Below, piece by piece: positions 50,577-54,281 of a stretch of DNA of 54,281 bases. This stretch comes from Streptomyces sp. NRRL S-31. Lineage in GTDB: Bacteria; Actinomycetota; Actinomycetes; Streptomycetales; Streptomycetaceae. Location: the NCBI RefSeq assembly GCF_000718775.1, contig NZ_JOCB01000049.1, positions 1-54,281 of the forward strand. The letters are read 5' to 3'. Position numbers and translations under genes: made by a program. The first letter of the stretch is position 1. Each line of letters starts with the position of its first letter. A model generated the notes under the pieces. It saw nothing but the letters and a program-made list of their open reading frames with translations. It did no database searches and was not told the origin of the DNA.

Positions 50577-51350
50577 TCAGCCGCCGAAGCGGCGGTGACG
50601 TGCGGCGTAGTCACGCAGGGCGCGCAGGAAGTCCACCTTGCGGAAGGCGGGCCAGAAGACCTCGCAGAAGTAGTACTCGGAGTGAGCGGTCTGCCAGAGC
50701 ATGAATCCGGACAGCCGCTGTTCACCGCTGGTGCGGATCACCAGGTCCGGGTCGGGCTGGGCGCCGGTGTAGAGGTGGCGGCCGATCATGTCGATGTCGA
50801 CGGACTCGGCGAGGTCCTCCAGCGAGACGCCCCTGTCCTGGGCGTCGTGCAGCATGGAGCGCACCGCGTCGGCGATCTCCTGCCGGCCCCCGTAGCCGAT
50901 GGCCACGTTGACGAGTATGCCGTCGATGTGGGCGGTGGCCTCCTCGGCCTCCTTCAGGGTGCGCTGCATGCCGGCGGGCAGCAGGTCCATCGTGCCGACG
51001 TGGTGGACGCGCCAGCGGCCGTCGGCGGCGAGGGTGCGGACGACGTCCTCGATGATCCCGAGCAGGGGCACCAGCTCTTCCTGCGGGCGGTCGAAGTTGT
51101 CGGTGGAGAGCAGCCACAGGGTGACCACCTCGACGTCGGTCTCGGTGCACCAGCCGAGGAACTCCTCGATCTTGTCGGCACCGGCCCGGTGGCCGTGCAC
51201 GGCGCTGGAGCCGGAGGCCTTCGCCCAGCGGCGGTTGCCGTCCATGATGACGCCGATGTGCTTGGGCACCTGAGCGTGGTCCAGGTGGCCTTCCACCCGG
51301 CGTGCGTAGAGCCTGACGAGCAGACCGCGCAGCTTGTCGCGCAGGTTCAC
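50577..51350 (-). CDS. uppS: Isoprenyl (undecaprenyl-type) diphosphate synthase
   Basis: A 257-aa protein. The GTG at 51350 (MNLRDKLRGLLVRLYARRVE) follows GGAGGG; the long upstream frame is not coding-like. cis-Prenyltransferase motifs: HIGVIMDGNRRWAKASG with catalytic D37, GHRAGADKIEEFLGWCTE, VTLWLLSTDNFDRP, NVAIGYGGRQEIADAV, PDPDLVIRTSGEQRLSGFMLWQTAHSEYYF and FWPAFRKVDFLRAL. It condenses IPP onto an allylic diphosphate to make the lipid carrier of cell-wall synthesis. Streptomycetes usually have two such genes; the exact chain length is not shown by sequence. Confidence 0.93.
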   Translation of the reverse strand: MNLRDKLRGLLVRLYARRVEGHLDHAQVPKHIGVIMDGNRRWAKASGSSAVHGHRAGADKIEEFLGWCTETDVEVVTLWLLSTDNFDRPQEELVPLLGIIEDVVRTLAADGRWRVHHVGTMDLLPAGMQRTLKEAEEATAHIDGILVNVAIGYGGRQEIADAVRSMLHDAQDRGVSLEDLAESVDIDMIGRHLYTGAQPDPDLVIRTSGEQRLSGFMLWQTAHSEYYFCEVFWPAFRKVDFLRALRDYAARHRRFGG

Positions 51351-52079
51351 GTGACCCTCCGGGGGGTTGGGCGCGGGGCAGGGGGAGTCGGAGCCGTTGA
51401 GCCTACCGCTGCCGGCGGCCTGCTTCGGCCCGGGGATTGACCACGCGGCGCAGCCGTATGCCGCATGCGGGCCGCGTCCCCGCAGACGGGAGACGCGGGG
51501 CCGGGGCGGAGCGGTTCCGGAAGTCCGCGAAAGAAAAACGGGCCGGTCCGTGGGGGGGAGACGGACCGGCCCGAGGGGGGGTTTCCACCATAACCCTTCG
51601 TAAGGGATGGTGGGTGCATCGGCGTGCCACAACTACTCTCCGGAATCACCCGACGACGCCCCGGTGGACGCGGAATGCGCGATTCAGGGGAGTTTCACGG
51701 CCGGTCCACAGCCGATTCCCAGGTAATTCGATCGGTTACGAAAGGATTCGCAAGGATTACGCCATCTTGGGGGTACATCGGCATGTCACCCCCGGGTCCC
51801 CCCGATGGGCTACCCGACCGGCGAACGGCGACTTGACCGTTCCGGTTCGGCGACAGAGCGCCGAACCGGCCGCTCCACGGCACCGCACCGGCCGCCCATC
51901 ACACGACACCACGCGCATTGTTTTGCTCGCGCGAATTTCGTTGGTCTGAACTTACGCGCCCGATGCGCCATGGGGAGCACAGCGCTCGATAACGATGTGG
52001 AAACCCCCGGGAAACTGCCGGGAAAACACCCCGTCGAATCCGGGCGGTCCGGGCGCTTTCCCCCGGTCCGCCGGTTTCG
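51351..52079. other. Long intergenic region upstream of uppS
   Basis: A 729-bp stretch without a supportable protein gene. It contains a strong minus-strand terminator (51530-51573), a second hairpin at 51585-51613 (CCACCAT/ATGGTGG and CCCTT/AAGGG arms), and an A/T-richer stretch at about 51715-51790 and 51905-51960. A short minus-strand transcript ending at the terminator is likely. Confidence 0.5.
51530..51573 (-). terminator. Strong minus-strand terminator with no protein gene directly upstream
   Basis: A perfect 13-bp stem (CGGGCCGGTCCGT, 51539-51551, with ACGGACCGGCCCG, 51561-51573) is followed on the minus strand by TTTTTCTTT (from aaagaaaaa, 51530-51538). It is the best-formed minus-strand terminator in the window, 507 bp after the end of the nearest upstream minus-strand gene. 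Confidence 0.85.
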
Positions 52080-52865
52080 TCAGCGGTCCGGTTTGCGCAC
52101 GTCGAAAAGGTGCCGGGCGCTGTGCGCGACGAACGGCCCCTCCCGCCGGATCCGCTCGTGCAGCGCCCGCAGCCGGGGCTCGTACGCCTCGACGGTGAAA
52201 CCCGGGACCATCCACACCACCTTGCGCAGGAAATGCACGACGGCGGCGATGTCGTGGAACTCCATCCGCAGCCGCTCCGCCCGGAGCCCGGCCACCACCA
52301 GCCCCGCCGCCTCGGCACCGGCCCGCTCCTCCTCCGGGTCGCGGGCCCGGCGCACTTCCGGCGGCTGCGGCCCGAGGAAGTACTCGACCAGCTCGAAGAC
52401 GCTGCCGGGTCCCACGTGCTGGGCGAAGTACGTCCCGCCGGGGCGCAGCACCCGGGCGATCCCGTCCCAGTGCGGGCGCACCGGATGCCGGCTGAGCACC
52501 AGGTCGAACGCCTCGTCCGCGAACGGCAGCGGGGCGTCGTCCGGGGCCGCCACCACGACGACACCGCGGGGCCGCAGCAGGGCCGTGGCCTTCGCCACGT
52601 TCGGCGGCCAGCCCTCGGTGGCCGCCACCAGCGCCGGCCGCCGCGGCTCCGCCCGCCCGAGCGCGAAGTCCAGCACCTCCCCGCCGCCGGTCTGGATGTC
52701 GAGCACGGCCTCGGCCCCGGCCAGCCGCTCCCCCGCCGACCGGGCGTACCCCCACGACGGCCGGGCCTCGCTGGCCCGCCCCTCGAACCAGGAGAAGTCC
52801 CACCCCTCGGTGGGCACGGCGACACCCTCGGCCACGAGGTCCTCGAAGGAGCGGTTCCCGGTCAT
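52080..52865 (-). CDS. Class I SAM-dependent methyltransferase
   Basis: A 261-aa protein, ATG at 52865 (MTGNRSFEDLVAEGVAVPTE). Motif I is AVLDIQTGGGEVLDFA (about 53-68), then LVAATEGWPPNVAKA (motif II), VVVVAAPDDAPLPFADEAFDLVLSRHPV and ARVLRPGGTYFAQHVGP (motif III region), the usual order for SAM-binding Rossmann methyltransferases. Motif I has QTGGGE rather than the common GxGxG. The C-terminal part (VVHFLRKVVWMVPGFTVEAYEPRLRALHERI) is typical of a Streptomyces subgroup. The substrate is unknown. GATCAT 6 nt before the ATG could be a leaderless -10 but is weak. Upstream neighbour is the LLM oxidoreductase gene. Confidence 0.9.
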   Translation of the reverse strand: MTGNRSFEDLVAEGVAVPTEGWDFSWFEGRASEARPSWGYARSAGERLAGAEAVLDIQTGGGEVLDFALGRAEPRRPALVAATEGWPPNVAKATALLRPRGVVVVAAPDDAPLPFADEAFDLVLSRHPVRPHWDGIARVLRPGGTYFAQHVGPGSVFELVEYFLGPQPPEVRRARDPEEERAGAEAAGLVVAGLRAERLRMEFHDIAAVVHFLRKVVWMVPGFTVEAYEPRLRALHERIRREGPFVAHSARHLFDVRKPDR

Positions 52866-52918
52866 ACGGTCATGATCGCAGCGCGGAGCCGCCCCTTCCC
52901 TTCCGTCCCTCACGTCCC

Positions 52919-53800
52919 TCACGTCTCTGTGGGGACGAGGGGGCGGACCTCCGTGGCGGTGAAGCGCACGAAGCCCTCCGGGTCGGGTTCGTCCGCCGTC
53001 GGTTGCAGGACGACCGTGTCCGCTCCGGCCCCGGCCAGCCGCCGTACCGCCTCGGCCACCGCGCCCGCGTCCCCGGCCACCCCCACGTCCGGCACCGACT
53101 CCAGTCCCTGGGCGGTGAGTTCGGCGCGCAACCGGGCGTCGGCGCCGGCGCCGGTGGCGGTCAGCAGGTAGACGACGATCCGGTGCCGGCCGTCGCGTCC
53201 GGCCGCCCGCCGGCCCTCCTCGACGAGCCGCCGGGCCCGCCGTACGCCGTCCACCGGGGTGGCGGCGGTGAGCAGGGTCCCGTCGGCCTTCTCGCCGGAG
53301 AGCCGGAGCGTACGGGGCCCGGTGGCGCCCGCGAGGACCTCGACCGGGTGCTCCGGCGGCCAGTCGAGGGCGACCTCGTCCAGCCGGACGTACCGCCCGC
53401 GCACGCTGAGCCGCTCCCCGCGCAACAGGGCGCGCAGGGCGTCGAGGTGCTCGCCGAGGAGGCCGAGCGGTGAGGCGGCCCGGGCACCGACCTGCCCCAT
53501 CCAGTCCTGCACTCCGTGGCCCACGGTCAGCACGGCCCGGCCGGGGAACATCCGCTCCAGCGAGGCGGCCTCCATGGCGGTGACGGCCACGTTCCTGAGC
53601 GGCACGGGGAGCAGCCCGATGCCGACCCGCAGCCGCTCGGTCCAGGCGAGCGCGGCGGCGGCCGTGGACACCCCGCCCTCCAGGAAGCAGTCCTCCCACA
53701 GCCACAGCTCGTCGAGCCCCACGTCGTCGGCGAGGCGGGCGACGGCGCGCAGCCGCTCGGGAGGGAGCTGGGGGCGGAACACGGCGCCGAGGGCTGTCAT
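52919..53800 (-). CDS. LLM-class (luciferase-like) F420/FMN oxidoreductase
   Basis: A 293-aa protein, ATG at 53800 (MTALGAVFRPQLPPERLRAV) with AGGAAGGA upstream; the frame open to 53848 is not needed. TIM-barrel pattern: ADDVGLDELWLWEDCF, LAWTERLRVGIGLLPVPLRNVAVTAMEAASLERMFPGRAVLTVGHGVQDWMGQVG, EHLDALRALLRGERLSVRG, PVEVLAGATGPRTLRLSGEKADGTLL and TVVLQPTADEPDPEGFVRF. Such actinobacterial enzymes mostly use F420H2, but the cofactor is not certain. It lies 53 bp upstream of the methyltransferase gene on the same strand and could be co-transcribed. Confidence 0.9.
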   Translation of the reverse strand: MTALGAVFRPQLPPERLRAVARLADDVGLDELWLWEDCFLEGGVSTAAAALAWTERLRVGIGLLPVPLRNVAVTAMEAASLERMFPGRAVLTVGHGVQDWMGQVGARAASPLGLLGEHLDALRALLRGERLSVRGRYVRLDEVALDWPPEHPVEVLAGATGPRTLRLSGEKADGTLLTAATPVDGVRRARRLVEEGRRAAGRDGRHRIVVYLLTATGAGADARLRAELTAQGLESVPDVGVAGDAGAVAEAVRRLAGAGADTVVLQPTADEPDPEGFVRFTATEVRPLVPTET

Positions 53801-53887
53801 GGCGTCCTTCCTGGTGGGGAGAACGGGAAAGGGCAACGCGATTACCATCCCGGCGAGTTGGCCGGCCGGGGAAGGGGAGGACGGAAC

Positions 53888-54281
53888 ATGGGGCGCTGGC
53901 GGGACGGGCGGGGACGGCTGACCGTGCGGACGGCCTCCGGCGAGGTGCTCGGCCGCGCCGTCCCGCTGGAGATCTCGGCCTCCTACCGGGCACGGACGAG
54001 GGGACTGCTGGGCCGGGACTCGGTCGACGGGGCGATGCTGCTGTCACCGGCGAGCGGGGTGCACACGTTCGGGATGCGCATCCCGATCGACGTGGCCTAT
54101 CTGGACCGCCGGCTGCGGGTCGTCGCCGTCCGCACGATGGCCCCGGGGCGCCTGGGCCTGCCGCGCCTGCGGGCGCGGCACGTACTGGAGGCGGCGGCCG
54201 GGGCGATGGCGGGGTGGGGGGTGCGGGCGGGGGCACGGGTGGAGGTGGAGGTCGAGGCCGGGGCGGACGGGGCGGACGGGG
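53888..54281 (+). CDS. DUF192-domain protein (partial at right edge)
   Basis: The frame from ATG 53888 (after GGGGAGGA) runs 131 codons to the window edge without a stop. It begins MGRWRDGRGRLTVRTASGEV, followed by LEISASYRARTRGLLGRDSVDGAMLL, SGVHTFGMRIPIDVAYLDRRLRVVAV and MAPGRLGLPRLRARHVLEAAAG: the DUF192 pattern (R-x-x-GLLGR, HTFGMR-PIDV-YLD, H-VLE). Relatives are often about 120-150 residues, so only a few residues are probably missing. There is no signal peptide. Function unknown. Divergent from the LLM gene. Confidence 0.88.
   Translation, partial: MGRWRDGRGRLTVRTASGEVLGRAVPLEISASYRARTRGLLGRDSVDGAMLLSPASGVHTFGMRIPIDVAYLDRRLRVVAVRTMAPGRLGLPRLRARHVLEAAAGAMAGWGVRAGARVEVEVEAGADGADG

Noticed and set aside
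51695..51883. 62-aa minus-strand frame in the uppS upstream region
   Set aside because: No RBS, no family resemblance, and low-complexity Gly/Pro/Arg content; a small RNA explains the terminator better.

Overview
The window is a stretch of actinobacterial, almost certainly Streptomyces, chromosome. Base composition is very GC-rich, and the genes have G/C third positions and many GTG starts. The gene families are typical of the genus: a WhiB-like regulator, SpoIIE-type phosphatases with RsbW-like ATPase tails, lone RsbW-like ATPases, DUF5753/XRE regulators, DUF6879, DUF4245, DUF1707 and an AI-2E family permease. From memory, the order fumarase I - DUF1707 - WhiB - glpX - DUF4245 - nitroreductase - xseB/xseA - ispH - ppgK matches the core region of Streptomyces coelicolor near SCO5042-SCO5060. 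I could not check this by alignment.

Layout. 1-9.8 kb: the start of a leftward gene at the edge, a coiled-coil membrane protein, a PAS-PAS-GAF-PP2C-ATPase phosphatase, an RsbW-like ATPase, a MutT/Nudix hydrolase, a SPOR protein, a GntR/UTRA regulator, a septum-formation-domain protein and a serpin. 10.2-16.6 kb is accessory: an XRE regulator, then a tightly overlapped three-gene operon (TIR-domain protein, large protein with a degenerate P-loop, two-TM acidic protein), then a Phd/YefM-RelE/ParE toxin-antitoxin pair. 16.7-27.8 kb is conserved core: ychF, a DUF6542 protein, ppgK, ispH, xseA-xseB, a nitroreductase, DUF4245, glpX, a WhiB-family gene, DUF1707 and class I fumarase. 27.8-32.0 kb is a roughly 4.2-kb integrative element driven by a large serine recombinase and inserted in the 3' end of the class I fumarase gene. 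32.2-54.3 kb: class II fumarase, DUF402, a second SpoIIE phosphatase, a class A penicillin-binding protein, a 5'-truncated SPFH gene with an RHH gene, a padR-ABC transporter operon, oxyR facing ahpC-ahpD, an AI-2E family permease, a lytic transglycosylase, PIN-PhoH, uppS, a methyltransferase, an LLM oxidoreductase and a DUF192 protein at the right edge.

Two loci stand out. In the accessory operon (11796-15915), the C-terminus of the TIR protein and the N-terminus of the P-loop protein carry almost the same 16-residue Gly/Asn motif (VNxPxGPVNxGxGHQY). That is the arrangement expected if a sensor recruits an effector by homotypic, amyloid-like assembly, so this is a candidate undescribed immune or cell-death system. 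In the fumarase locus, the element supplies a replacement 3' end of the host gene together with a terminator, while the original gene end and terminator survive intact beyond the right junction.

Functional links: oxyR-ahpCD is a peroxide-defence unit. ispH and uppS serve isoprenoid and undecaprenyl supply, and the penicillin-binding protein and transglycosylase act on the wall. glpX, ppgK and the two fumarases belong to central carbon metabolism. Several genes have a TANNNT hexamer only 6-7 nt before the start codon, the signature of leaderless transcripts.
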